Source: JAJYKN01 sp035516155
Lineage (GTDB): Bacteria > Nitrospirota > UBA9217
Reading direction: 5' to 3'
DNA length: 64,000 nt
Assembly (NCBI GenBank): GCA_035516155.1
Contig: DATJAP010000039.1
Coordinates: 1 to 64,000, forward strand
Shown: in pieces, positions 17,600 to 25,765 of the stretch
How the letters are laid out: every line of letters starts with the position of its first letter
Numbering within the stretch: the stretch's first letter is position 1
Notes under the pieces: model-generated
What the model was told of the DNA's origin: nothing
What the model saw: only the letters and a program-made list of their open reading frames with translations
Database searches by the model: none
Program-made: the position numbers and the translations under genes

Positions 17600-18319
17600 A
17601 TGGAAATAATGACGAGCCCCTATAAGTGGGGAATGGTGATTGACCTTGACCGCTGCACCGGCTGCGGTGCCTGTGTGGTCGCGTGTCAGGCGGAAAACAA
17701 TGTTGCCATATGCGAAAAGAAGGAGATTGCCGAGGGCCGTAACATGCACTGGCTTCGCATCGAGCGGTTCTGGGTGGGCGAGTACCCCGACGTGCGGGTG
17801 CGCTTCCTGCCCGTGCTCTGCCAGCATTGCCATGACGCGCCATGCGAGCCGGTCTGCCCCGTTTATGCAAGCTACCACAATCCCGACGGTTTGAACGGCC
17901 AGGTCTACAACCGCTGTGTGGGCACGCGCTACTGCGGGAACAACTGCCCCTATGCAGTCCGTGTCTTTAATTTTCACGACCATGAGCATGCCTGGCCCTC
18001 CCCGCTCAAGAACCAGCTTTCGCCGGATATCACCGTTCGGCCCCGCGGGGTGATGGAAAAGTGCTCCTTCTGCATCCAGCGCATCCGCAGGGCGAAGGAA
18101 GACGCGAAGGCCCAGGGGAGGCTGATCAAGGACGGCGAGGTGCAGCCTGCCTGTGCCCAGACCTGCCCGGCTGATGCCCTCGTCTTCGGCAACATGGCTG
18201 ATCCCGAAAGCTGGGTTGCCCGGCTTGCGCGCAGCCCGCGGAGCTTCCGGCTTCTTGAGCATCTGGGCACCCATCCGTCGATCAACTATTTAAAGGGAGG
18301 AGGGCGGGAGCATGTCTGA
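17600..18319 (+). CDS. Four-cluster ferredoxin subunit (ActB2/QrcC-like)
   Basis: A 239-residue DmsB/PsrB-type iron-sulfur protein. Cluster motifs are CTGCGACVVAC (residues 19-29), CQHCHDAPCEPVC (74-86), CVGTRYCGNNC (106-116), and CSFC with CAQTC further on. In the third motif the second cysteine is threonine (T109), the hallmark of a [3Fe-4S] cluster, giving three [4Fe-4S] plus one [3Fe-4S] as in ACIII ActB. I start at ATG 17600 (SD GGAAGGA at 17583-17589) rather than an upstream GTG at 17561. It overlaps the NrfD gene by 8 bp. Confidence 0.9.
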   Translation: MEIMTSPYKWGMVIDLDRCTGCGACVVACQAENNVAICEKKEIAEGRNMHWLRIERFWVGEYPDVRVRFLPVLCQHCHDAPCEPVCPVYASYHNPDGLNGQVYNRCVGTRYCGNNCPYAVRVFNFHDHEHAWPSPLKNQLSPDITVRPRGVMEKCSFCIQRIRRAKEDAKAQGRLIKDGEVQPACAQTCPADALVFGNMADPESWVARLARSPRSFRLLEHLGTHPSINYLKGGGREHV

Positions 18320-19682
18320 ACATGAGATAGCTACAAAAAGCGCCGTGCAGCTGAACGACGAAATGCTCTCATCCAATCGTACACCCACCTGGCGCTGGTA
18401 CTGGCTCGCTTTCATCCTCGGCGCGATCGTTGCCTGGGGAACAGCCGCTTTCACCTACCAGATGATGACCGACATGAGCGTAACCGGGCTCGACCGGCCG
18501 GTGATGTGGGGCCTCTACATTGCCAACTTCGTGTTCTGGGTCGGTCTTTCTCACTCAGGCACCATGGTCTCCGCGATCCTGCGCCTGTCCCAGGCCAACT
18601 GGAGAAGGCCCATTCTTCGAGCGGCCGAAGCCATGACCGTTTTCAGCATCACCGTTGCCGGTCTCTTCCCGATCATCCATCTGGGCAGGAACTGGGTCGT
18701 CTACTATTTCATGCCCTATCCCAATCAGCGGGGACTATGGCCGAATTTCCGGTCCGCGCTTTTGTGGGATGCGACGGCCATCACGACCTATATCATCGGG
18801 AGCAGCCTTTTTCTCTACCTCGGGATGCTCCCCGATCTTGCCGTGGTCCGCGACCGGTCAACGGGCTGGAAGAAAAAAGTCTACGCCGTTCTTGCCATGG
18901 GGTGGAGGGGAACGGCCCGCGAGTGGGTCATCTTTCGCCAGGCTTCGACGCTCATGGCGGCACTTATCATCCCCGTTGCGGTTTCGGTACATTCGATCGT
19001 GGCCTGGGACTTCGCCGTTACGATCATTCCCGGCTGGCACAGCACCATCTTCCCTCCCTATTTCGTGATCGGCGCGATCACCTCGGGCGTCGCTGCAGTC
19101 ATCACGCTCATGGTAATCATCCGGAGGCTTTTCCACCTCGAGGATTACCTGACGCCGCTTCATTTCGACAATATGGGGAAGCTTCTCCTTGTCATCTGTC
19201 TTCTCTGGGCCTATGCCTATTTCGTCGAGGTCCAAACCACCTGGTACGGTCACCAACCGATCGAATGGGAAGTCTGGAGTTTCATGGCAAGCAAGTACAC
19301 GCCGTACCTGATTCTCATGCTGATCGGAAACGCCATCCTGCCTATCACGGCTCTCTGCTTCAGGAAGATCAGACGGTCCGTCAAGGCGATGTTCGTGATC
19401 ACCCTCCTGGTCAACGTAGGCATGTTCATCGAACGTTACCTTATCATCGTTCCGGCGCTCTCGCATAAGAATATGCCTTTTGTCTGGGGAACCTACTCGC
19501 CGTCGTGGGTGGAGGTTTCCGTTACCGCTGCGGCCTTTTCCGGGTTTGCGCTCCTCTATGTGCTCTTTTCGAAGTTCTTCCCGCTGGTAGCGCTGACCGA
19601 TGTGCGGGAACTGGGCACCCGCCACGCCGATATTAGGATCGGCAGGGCAAAGATGCACTCGCTTTCGGAAGAGGAACAGTAA
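18312..19682 (+). CDS. actC: NrfD/PsrC-type membrane subunit (ActC/QrcD-like)
   Basis: A 456-residue integral membrane protein with about ten hydrophobic helices. It begins with a cytoplasmic tail and RTPTWRWYWLAFILGAIVAW and includes FWVGLSHSGTMVSAILRLSQ and HLGRNWVVYYF, regions that in NrfD proteins line the quinone site and a proton half-channel. It is the quinol-oxidising (or quinone-reducing) membrane subunit of the complex. It overlaps the Fe-S gene by 8 bp, so stoichiometric coupled translation is likely. Confidence 0.92.
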   Translation: MSEHEIATKSAVQLNDEMLSSNRTPTWRWYWLAFILGAIVAWGTAAFTYQMMTDMSVTGLDRPVMWGLYIANFVFWVGLSHSGTMVSAILRLSQANWRRPILRAAEAMTVFSITVAGLFPIIHLGRNWVVYYFMPYPNQRGLWPNFRSALLWDATAITTYIIGSSLFLYLGMLPDLAVVRDRSTGWKKKVYAVLAMGWRGTAREWVIFRQASTLMAALIIPVAVSVHSIVAWDFAVTIIPGWHSTIFPPYFVIGAITSGVAAVITLMVIIRRLFHLEDYLTPLHFDNMGKLLLVICLLWAYAYFVEVQTTWYGHQPIEWEVWSFMASKYTPYLILMLIGNAILPITALCFRKIRRSVKAMFVITLLVNVGMFIERYLIIVPALSHKNMPFVWGTYSPSWVEVSVTAAAFSGFALLYVLFSKFFPLVALTDVRELGTRHADIRIGRAKMHSLSEEEQ

Positions 19683-19758
19683 ATCAGGTGCAATGTTCAA
19701 CGTTCAAAGTTGAAGTCGAAGAGGAAGGCGCGAACAGGACGCGGGTGGAGTCTAAGCT

Positions 19759-20271
19759 ATGGAAACTCTCGGGACATTCAAAGATGTTGAGACGGCTACC
19801 AGGGCGGTGGACGGCCTGATCAAGGCCGGATTTACCGAAGAGAAAATCACTTCGCTCACCTCCGCGCCCTATCCCGACGGCGTGCTGGTGAAGACCAGCC
19901 AGCGTACCTGGTTTCGCTGGGTGTCCGTGTGCGGCGGAATTTTCGGCGCCTGTGCAGGTTTTCTTTTGGCTGCCGGCACTGCCTATATGTATCCTGTGCA
20001 GACCGGCGACAAGCCGATCATTGCCTTCTATCCGACGGGAATCATTACCTACGAACTCACCATGCTCTTCGCCATTTTGGGGGCCATTGTGGGCATGTTC
20101 CTGGAAATGAAGCTCCCGCCCCGAAAAAAAGAGCGCCCCTACGATCCCGCCATCGCCGACGGATTCATCGGCATCAGCGTGTCCGTCCCCGCGGGAGACC
20201 GCAGCAGCAGGGCAGAGTCCATCATGAAAGAAGCTGGCGCCCTCCGCACCACTTCAGAGGAGACGCTATGA
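19759..20271 (+). CDS. actD: DUF3341 membrane protein (ActD-like)
   Basis: A 170-residue protein: a soluble N-terminal part (LGTFKDVETATRAVDGLIKAGF), then two membrane helices (CGGIFGACAGFLLAAGTAYM and ITYELTMLFAILGAIVGMFL), then a short tail. This is the DUF3341/ActD subunit of alternative complex III and is absent from the simpler Qrc complex, which helps classify this operon. Its stop overlaps the next start (ATGA). Confidence 0.9.
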   Translation: METLGTFKDVETATRAVDGLIKAGFTEEKITSLTSAPYPDGVLVKTSQRTWFRWVSVCGGIFGACAGFLLAAGTAYMYPVQTGDKPIIAFYPTGIITYELTMLFAILGAIVGMFLEMKLPPRKKERPYDPAIADGFIGISVSVPAGDRSSRAESIMKEAGALRTTSEETL

Positions 20272-20726
20272 AGAAATTTTTCCCCCTATTTGTTGTTCTG
20301 GCGGTCGCGCCTTTGCTGATGGCTGCGATCTGGATGGACAAGCAGCAAACCTATAAACCGTACGAAGCACCGATCCTGAACCCGCCTCCTGGTTCTGTGC
20401 CCGTTTCCGGCAAGGAGCTTGTTTCGCAAGATTCAGAATTGCGGAATCCCATCGCCCCCACTGAGGCATCTGTGGCCCGGGGCAAAGCGCTCTTCGCAAT
20501 CAACTGTCAAATATGTCACGGCCAGACATCGGCAGAACGGGGACCGGTCGGGAAAAAACTTGTTCCGCCGCCGCCCGGCCTTGATCATGACATGGTGAAG
20601 GGCTTGAGCGACTCAACTATTTTCAAGGCAATCACTTTCGGATTCGGCCGCATGCCCGTTTTCAAGGACAAACTCCTGCCGGAAGAGCGGTGGAGTCTGG
20701 TCAATTTTCTGCGAACCCGCAAATGA
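20268..20726 (+). CDS. actE: Monohaem cytochrome c (ActE-like)
   Basis: A 152-residue cytochrome with an N-terminal membrane anchor or signal (FFPLFVVLAVAPLLMAAIW), one haem site CQICHG at about residue 80, and a probable methionine ligand in GFGRMPVF. The fold end LLPEERWSLVNFLRTRK is the standard class I cytochrome c C-terminal helix. The start is ATG 20268, overlapping the DUF3341 stop by four bases; the frame is open further upstream but only as a shadow of actD. It would carry electrons from the complex to a periplasmic acceptor. Confidence 0.9.
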   Translation: MKKFFPLFVVLAVAPLLMAAIWMDKQQTYKPYEAPILNPPPGSVPVSGKELVSQDSELRNPIAPTEASVARGKALFAINCQICHGQTSAERGPVGKKLVPPPPGLDHDMVKGLSDSTIFKAITFGFGRMPVFKDKLLPEERWSLVNFLRTRK

Positions 20727-20797
20727 ACGGTTTCTTGACTGCATTGGACTTGTTGTGAATCCTGATCTCCGAATCACGAACGGAGAACGTTCGTTCT

Positions 20798-22177
20798 ATG
20801 CCTTCTTCCTATGATGTCATCATTATCGGCAGTGGTCCGGCGGGAATATTCGCTGCCCTGGAACTCGTCAAGAAGAGTAACCTCAATGTTCTTATGATCG
20901 AAAAGGGCAGTGACCTTGAACATCGGGTCTGCCCCATGGTCGAAATGTCCATCCCCTGTGTGCAGTGCGGGCTCTGTGGAATCCTCTGCGGATGGGGCGG
21001 CGCGGGAGCATACAGCGACGGCAAGCTCACACTCACCTCTGATTTCGGCGGCCGTCTCAAAGAATATCTCACTCCGGATGAGCTTTCCTCGTCAATTGAA
21101 TATGTTGATTCCATTTATCGCTCCGTCGGCGCCGGAGGCGACGTGCACGGCGAGAACAGCGATGCACTGTCACGGCTTAAGAAAAAGGCGGCAGGATATA
21201 ATCTCGACCTCATTCCGGCACGGATAAGGCATATCGGCACGGACCTTTGTCGGGAGGTATTGAGGAAGCTCAAGGACGAGTTGAACGGAAAGGTGGATTT
21301 TATTTTCGACCGCGCAGTGCAACAGATCACGATGAATGGCAGCACGGTTACAGGCGTAATCATTGATGACGGCAAGCAGTATGAAGCAAAATATGTCGTA
21401 GTGGCCGTGGGCAGGGAAGGGTCGGCATGGCTTTCCCAGGAGGCGAAACGGCTCAATCTTTCACTCCAGAAAAACCCGGTGGACATCGGCGTGCGTGTTG
21501 AGTTGAAGGCATCGATTATGAAAGAAATCACGGACATCGCGTACGAGGGGAAATTCATTTACTACTCAAGGCGTTTCCGCGACCGGGTGCGTACGTTTTG
21601 CATGAATCCCTACGGCGAGGTTGTGAAGGAGGTCAGCGAAGGCATTGGCAGCGTGAATGGTCACAGCTACAAAAATCAGAAAACGGAGAACACGAATTTC
21701 GCTCTCTTGGTGAGCACGGATTTCACGGAACCTTTTAACGATCCGATATCTTACGGCAAATACATTGCCGGTCTCGCGAATCTCCTGGGCGGCGGAGTGA
21801 TTGTCCAGCGGCTAGGCGATCTTAAGATGGGACGCCGTTCCACGCCCGCACGGATTGCTGAAGGATCGGTGCGGCCGACGTTGGAGGATGCGACACCGGG
21901 GGATTTGAGCTTTGCGCTACCGTACCGGCATCTGCATAACATTACGGAAATGCTCGAAGCGCTTGATAATGTTACGCCCGGCGTAAATTCCGGGGACACA
22001 CTGCTTTACGGCGTCGAGGTGAAGTTCTATTCCGTGAAGCTCAAGCTGACGGCCGGTCTTGAAACGGAAGTGAAGAACCTCTATGGAATCGGTGACGGTG
22101 CCGGGGTGACGCGGGGACTGATTCAGGCTTCCATTTCAGGGGTAGTCGCGGCGAGAGAGATTCTAAGGAGACGATAG
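20798..22177 (+). CDS. FAD-dependent dehydrogenase (COG2509 type)
   Basis: A 459-residue flavoprotein. The dinucleotide-binding motif is at residues 11-16 (IIIGSGPAGIFAALEL), followed by MIEKGSDLEHRVCPM and a cysteine-rich patch CVQCGLCGILCGWGGAGAYSDGKL that is typical of this uncharacterised family; a C-terminal FAD motif (YGIGDGAGVTRGLIQASISG) closes the protein. The cysteines could hold a redox disulfide or metal. The reaction is unknown. It stands alone 71 bp after actE, and involvement with the respiratory complex is only positional. Confidence 0.85.
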   Translation: MPSSYDVIIIGSGPAGIFAALELVKKSNLNVLMIEKGSDLEHRVCPMVEMSIPCVQCGLCGILCGWGGAGAYSDGKLTLTSDFGGRLKEYLTPDELSSSIEYVDSIYRSVGAGGDVHGENSDALSRLKKKAAGYNLDLIPARIRHIGTDLCREVLRKLKDELNGKVDFIFDRAVQQITMNGSTVTGVIIDDGKQYEAKYVVVAVGREGSAWLSQEAKRLNLSLQKNPVDIGVRVELKASIMKEITDIAYEGKFIYYSRRFRDRVRTFCMNPYGEVVKEVSEGIGSVNGHSYKNQKTENTNFALLVSTDFTEPFNDPISYGKYIAGLANLLGGGVIVQRLGDLKMGRRSTPARIAEGSVRPTLEDATPGDLSFALPYRHLHNITEMLEALDNVTPGVNSGDTLLYGVEVKFYSVKLKLTAGLETEVKNLYGIGDGAGVTRGLIQASISGVVAAREILRRR

Positions 22178-22213
22178 AGAATCGTTTCACGGGAAAGCGT
22201 TGTTTCTGTTTTA

Positions 22214-22290
22214 ACGTCATTCCAGCTTGGGTGGTTCGTTTCTTATCTGCAGACTGTTCGGCAACTTGATTCCGGACAAGGTGGAATAAG
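22214..22290. repeat. Intergenic inverted repeat, GTCATTCC...GGAAT family
   Basis: ACGTCATTCCAGCTTGGG at 22214-22231 faces TTGATTCCGGACAAGGTGGAAT at 22266-22287 in inverted orientation. A second, better-preserved member of the same family lies at 29333-29414, so this is a dispersed intergenic repeat rather than a chance palindrome. Confidence 0.5.
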
Positions 22291-22425
22291 GGATTATTCG
22301 AATCAATATCGGGGTTATGCATGACAATCATCAATAATCGAACAGATCCTTTATGCCAATAAATTTCCCGGAACCCGGGACAGGTTTTGCCGATTGCAAT
22401 CACATTGGTGCCCGTCTCTCATGCC

Positions 22426-22475
22426 GCCACATTGTCCGCCACATTGTCCGCCTCTCGTGTCCGCCTCTCGTTGCT
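22426..22475. repeat. Short tandem repeats
   Basis: GCCACATTGTCC occurs twice head to tail (22426-22437 and 22438-22449), followed by two near-identical units beginning GCCTCTCG at 22450 and 22463. They sit immediately upstream of the rluB promoter. Their function is unknown. Confidence 0.6.
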
Positions 22476-22499
22476 TTTCCCCTGGATTGACTGTATAAT
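22471..22499 (+). promoter_or_regulatory. Sigma-70-type promoter of rluB
   Basis: TTGCTT at 22471-22476 and a perfect TATAAT at 22494-22499 are separated by 17 bp, 40 bp before the rluB ATG. Confidence 0.55.
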
Positions 22500-22538
22500 A
22501 TTCTCTGTACGGAAAACATCGCCGCAGGAAAGGAACTT

Positions 22539-23744
22539 ATGCAGGAACGCATTCAAAAAATCATATCAGCCGCGGGCGTGACATCGCGTCGCGCCGCCGA
22601 GCAGCTCATATCCGAGGGCAGGGTCCGCGTAAACGGCCAGGTGGTAACGGAGCTCGGTACGAAGGCAGACGCCGCGAAAGATCATATCAAGGTTGACGGA
22701 AAGCTCATCAACCCCCGGCAACCTCTGACGTATATTATGCTGAACAAACCCGCGGGTTTCGTCACGACCATGGCCGACCCCGAGGGAAGACCGACGGTGC
22801 TCAGCCTGCTCAAAGGAATCAAGATCCGCGTCTATCCCGTGGGACGCCTGGATTACAACACGGAAGGTCTGTTGCTGCTCACGAACGACGGCGATTTTGC
22901 ACACCTTATCACCCACCCTAGACATGAGCTTCCCAAAACCTACCGGGCAAAGGTCAAGGGCGTTCTCGAGGACCGTCAGATCAGCGACCTGGAGAACGGC
23001 ATCTACCTCGATGACGGGAGGACGGCGCCAGCGATGCTGAAAAAACTGAGTAAGGAAGAAACGAACTCATGGCTGGAGATTACGATCCGTGAAGGAAGAA
23101 AGCGCCAAGTCCGCCGCATGTTCGATCGCGTCGGTCACTCGGTTATTAAGCTAAAGCGCATCAGGACCGGCAATCTGATACTCGGTGACCTGCCCGAAGG
23201 AGCGTTTCGCTATCTGACTCCCGCGGAGGTTAATGCATTAAAAGAACTTGCGGTAAAAGAGCAGATGGCGGAAGTCAGAGGCGTGAAGCCGGAGGCAAAA
23301 AAGCAGCACATAGACGATAGGTCGCGCAGGCCGAAGGAAAGATCCATCGCGCAGCCGGGTCAGAGGACCGACCTTGTTCGCCGGTCCGGGGGAAGAAAAC
23401 CGCGATCTGATGAAGCGCTGTTCGTGAAGCCCGGCGGGGAGCCAAAACAGGAAAATCGACGACAAGTTCGGGGGGAGAGGATCCCGGGGCAGGGAGCAAG
23501 TGGAAGAGGTCCGAGGCGCCCCCCGCGGGGGCACGGACGTAAGCAGGCGCCGGGGTTCACCGGCAGCCGGTTTGAGGACCGGATGACCGAAAGGCCGGCG
23601 CTAAGCGGGTCGAGAATAGCCGGAGCTTCGGCCTGGAAGCAGCAACGGACATTCAAAAAGACCGGCACAGGGAAATTCCCGGACGCCGGGAAACGCAGAC
23701 CTCAGTCTACCGGAAGTGGGTCCCGGCGACAGGCGGGATCGTGA
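22539..23744 (+). CDS. rluB: 23S rRNA pseudouridine synthase (RluB/RsuA family) with long basic tail
   Basis: Isomerises a uridine in 23S rRNA. An S4 RNA-binding domain occupies residues 1-60. The catalytic domain carries the nucleophile D105 in VGRLDYNTEGLLLLTNDG and the motif EITIREGRKRQVRRMFDRVGH. The core ends near residue 245. The remaining 155 residues are a low-complexity Arg/Gly/Pro/Lys/Gln-rich tail, much longer than in E. coli RluB, probably disordered and RNA-binding. ATG 22539 has the SD AGGAAC nearby. Confidence 0.93.
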   Translation: MQERIQKIISAAGVTSRRAAEQLISEGRVRVNGQVVTELGTKADAAKDHIKVDGKLINPRQPLTYIMLNKPAGFVTTMADPEGRPTVLSLLKGIKIRVYPVGRLDYNTEGLLLLTNDGDFAHLITHPRHELPKTYRAKVKGVLEDRQISDLENGIYLDDGRTAPAMLKKLSKEETNSWLEITIREGRKRQVRRMFDRVGHSVIKLKRIRTGNLILGDLPEGAFRYLTPAEVNALKELAVKEQMAEVRGVKPEAKKQHIDDRSRRPKERSIAQPGQRTDLVRRSGGRKPRSDEALFVKPGGEPKQENRRQVRGERIPGQGASGRGPRRPPRGHGRKQAPGFTGSRFEDRMTERPALSGSRIAGASAWKQQRTFKKTGTGKFPDAGKRRPQSTGSGSRRQAGS

Positions 23745-23803
23745 TCGAGAAACGGCAAACACAACCCGGGAAAATTCCGGCGTCACCGGCAAGGAAAGTG
23801 AAA

Positions 23804-24094
23804 ATGGAATATCTTCGCGCCCAGCTGATCATCCACGGCATGGTTCAGGGAGTATTTTTTCGAGCGGCTACGAGGGATGAGGCAATCCGGATTGGGGTAG
23901 GAGGCTGGGTACGCAATCTTCCCGACGGCACTGTACAGGCGCTCTTCGAAGGGGAGAAGAAAAAAGTTGAGGAGATCATCGCCTGGTGCCATCAAGGCCC
24001 GCCAGGAGCTCGGGTAAACAAGGTGCAAATTTCCTGGGAAGCTCACCGGGGAGAGTTTAGACATTTTGAAATCCGCTATGGTTATATCGATTAG
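23804..24094 (+). CDS. acyP: Acylphosphatase
   Basis: A 96-residue enzyme hydrolysing acyl phosphates. The catalytic arginine R20 (GMVQGVFFRAAT) and asparagine N38 (GGWVRNLPDGTVQALFEG) are both present, and the C-terminal strand FRHFEIRY fits the fold. I start at ATG 23804 with SD AAGGAAAG at 23791-23798; an earlier ATG at 23741 would overlap the rluB end and add an unusual tail. The end overlaps the next gene by 17 bp. Confidence 0.93.
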   Translation: MEYLRAQLIIHGMVQGVFFRAATRDEAIRIGVGGWVRNLPDGTVQALFEGEKKKVEEIIAWCHQGPPGARVNKVQISWEAHRGEFRHFEIRYGYID

Positions 24095-24803
24095 ATGCTT
24101 CCTTCTCGGCGTTCCCCTCTTCTTCCTTTTGGGCGCATGCAAGGCCGAAAAACCCGTTGAGATAAAGAAACCCCGGCCAACGGTGATCGTGAAGCCAAAG
24201 CATGCCCTGCTGACCGCGGAGCAGCGCGCCGAACTCGCGTTCCCTGAAGAGCTGATCGCGAAGATAGAGCTTGGCGCGGCAGCCGAGGCCGAACCGTTCT
24301 TCGTGACTGTGCTGATGCACACGGAGAACCTGAAGGGGGAGAAAGGGTTTGAGAGCAGGAAACTGGCCGGATTAAGCGTCCATACCGGGAAAGCCGACGA
24401 ACTCATCGACTCAAACCGTTCCTGGCTCCGTAAGCGGGGGTTTCTGATTTTTAAAAGTCAGAAAGGCTACGGACGTCTGCAGGATGTTGTCACAATCGTA
24501 AGAGGCAATAATTCCTACGACATTCTGAAGATCCAGGGGACTGAAGCGCCATATCGCCAACTTGATACGAAATCAATCATTTCGTGGCTCAAAGCCCGGC
24601 AGCATGAAGTATCCTTCGTGATAACGGGCGCGGGAACGGACTGGATCGAGGCCCGCTTTATCAAACCGCCGCGAAACATGCCCGCCTTTGCGGAGCATGT
24701 CGCGGCCTTTGCGTCCGATGTGTTGGGTCAGGATCCTCCGGATGTCGAAAAGCTTGCGAAACGAATGTATCGGGATAATGGATTTTATATGGGTTGGGAT
24801 TGA
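24078..24803 (+). CDS. DUF4253-like lipoprotein
   Basis: A 241-residue predicted lipoprotein: signal peptide with lipobox LLGAC and lipidated cysteine at about residue 21. The C-terminal half matches the DUF4253 pattern (YDILKIQGTEAPYRQLDT, ITGAGTDWIEARF, FAEHVAAFASDVLG, DNGFYMGWD). DUF4253 proteins are usually cytoplasmic and unassigned, so the lipoprotein form is unusual. ATG 24078 lies inside the acylphosphatase end and has no clear SD, so translation is probably coupled. Confidence 0.75.
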   Translation: MVISIRCFLLGVPLFFLLGACKAEKPVEIKKPRPTVIVKPKHALLTAEQRAELAFPEELIAKIELGAAAEAEPFFVTVLMHTENLKGEKGFESRKLAGLSVHTGKADELIDSNRSWLRKRGFLIFKSQKGYGRLQDVVTIVRGNNSYDILKIQGTEAPYRQLDTKSIISWLKARQHEVSFVITGAGTDWIEARFIKPPRNMPAFAEHVAAFASDVLGQDPPDVEKLAKRMYRDNGFYMGWD

Positions 24804-24840
24804 CGATATGCTCCTTCTCGAACAGCCGGTCTGAATAACC

Positions 24841-25619
24841 ATGAACATCGCAATGGCATCCCTTCTCGGAATCATCCCTGTCGTTTATCCTCGTCTATAT
24901 CAACACCCATCCAGCGAAGTATCCCCTCTATTTGCCCCCATCGATGTATAAGGCCGACTATGAGGATGTGTCTTTTCACGGCAGAGGATTTCACCGAACT
25001 TGCCGTTCACCTCTCGCGCAGGGGATATACCGTTTTGCTTTTCGATTTCCGGGCCCATGGAGAGAGCGGAGGCAGAAGAACGTCCTTCGGCTATCATGAA
25101 CAGGAGGATATACTTGCTGCGCTCGATTATCTTAAAACCCGGGATGAGGTAGACCCTCGCCGGATCGGCATCTATGGTTTTTCCCTCGGGGGATCGTCAG
25201 CGATCCTTGCGGCGGCGAAATTAGATGGTTTCCGTGCCGTTGTTGCAGACAGCGCCTTCACGAGTCTGAGAGACCAGACAAAGACGGCTGTCACGGACTT
25301 CTATCATCTGCCTACTTTTCCCTTCCTTCCACTCGTTGTTTTCGCCTATGAAGTTTATTTTCAAACTCGGGTAGATGCCGTTTCCCCCGTCGAATCAATT
25401 GCGATGCTTTCTCCGACACCTGTCTTTATTATCTTGGGAGACGGAGACAGACTTATACCCCCGAAAATGGACGGCGGCTGTTTGCAGCAGCGCACGAGCC
25501 GAAGGAGATTTGGATCATCCCCGGGGCTGACCACGGCGGCACACTTGCCGCGGCCGGCGACGCCTATGAAAAGAGGGTTGGCGGTTTTTTTGACCAGTAT
25601 TTAAGGAAAAATGGCCGCT
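24841..25619 (+). pseudogene. Alpha/beta hydrolase, broken by deletion and frameshifts
   Basis: Three consecutive pieces of one serine hydrolase lie in different frames. First (24880-24976) is an N-terminal anchor-like stretch, SFILVYINTHPAKYPLY...YEDVSF. Second (24990-25470, open from 24960) is the core FTELAVHLSRRGYTVLLFDFRAHGESGG with the nucleophile elbow GFSLGG and the acid region ILGDGD. Third (25475-25619) holds the catalytic histidine, IWIIPGADHGGT, ending YLRKNGR. Roughly 60 codons with the oxyanion segment are missing between the first two, and a one-base shift separates the last two. This is unlikely to make an active enzyme. Confidence 0.8.
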
Positions 25620-25730
25620 GAAGAATGATGTTCCTGACAAAAAATCGGGTATTTTTTTGAACACCATCGCTTCCCGCCCTAAGTCAAGTCTTCTTTTCCC
25701 GTTATAGCAGACGTCACGGTCTTTTTCATT

Positions 25731-25759
25731 TTGACTCGGCGGCTCTTTTGCGGTAAGGT
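25731..25759 (+). promoter_or_regulatory. Promoter of tsaB
   Basis: TTGACT at 25731-25736 and TAAGGT at 25754-25759 with a 17-bp spacer. The expected transcript start (about 7 bp after the -10) coincides with the tsaB ATG at 25766. AAGG within the -10 could instead be an SD belonging to a longer transcript. Confidence 0.4.
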
Positions 25760-25765
25760 ACGATC

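Noticed and set aside
18506..19468. 320-codon plus-strand frame inside the NrfD gene
   Set aside because: Same strand, wrong phase; Arg/His/Ser-rich with no hydrophobic helices, while the other frame is a textbook NrfD protein.
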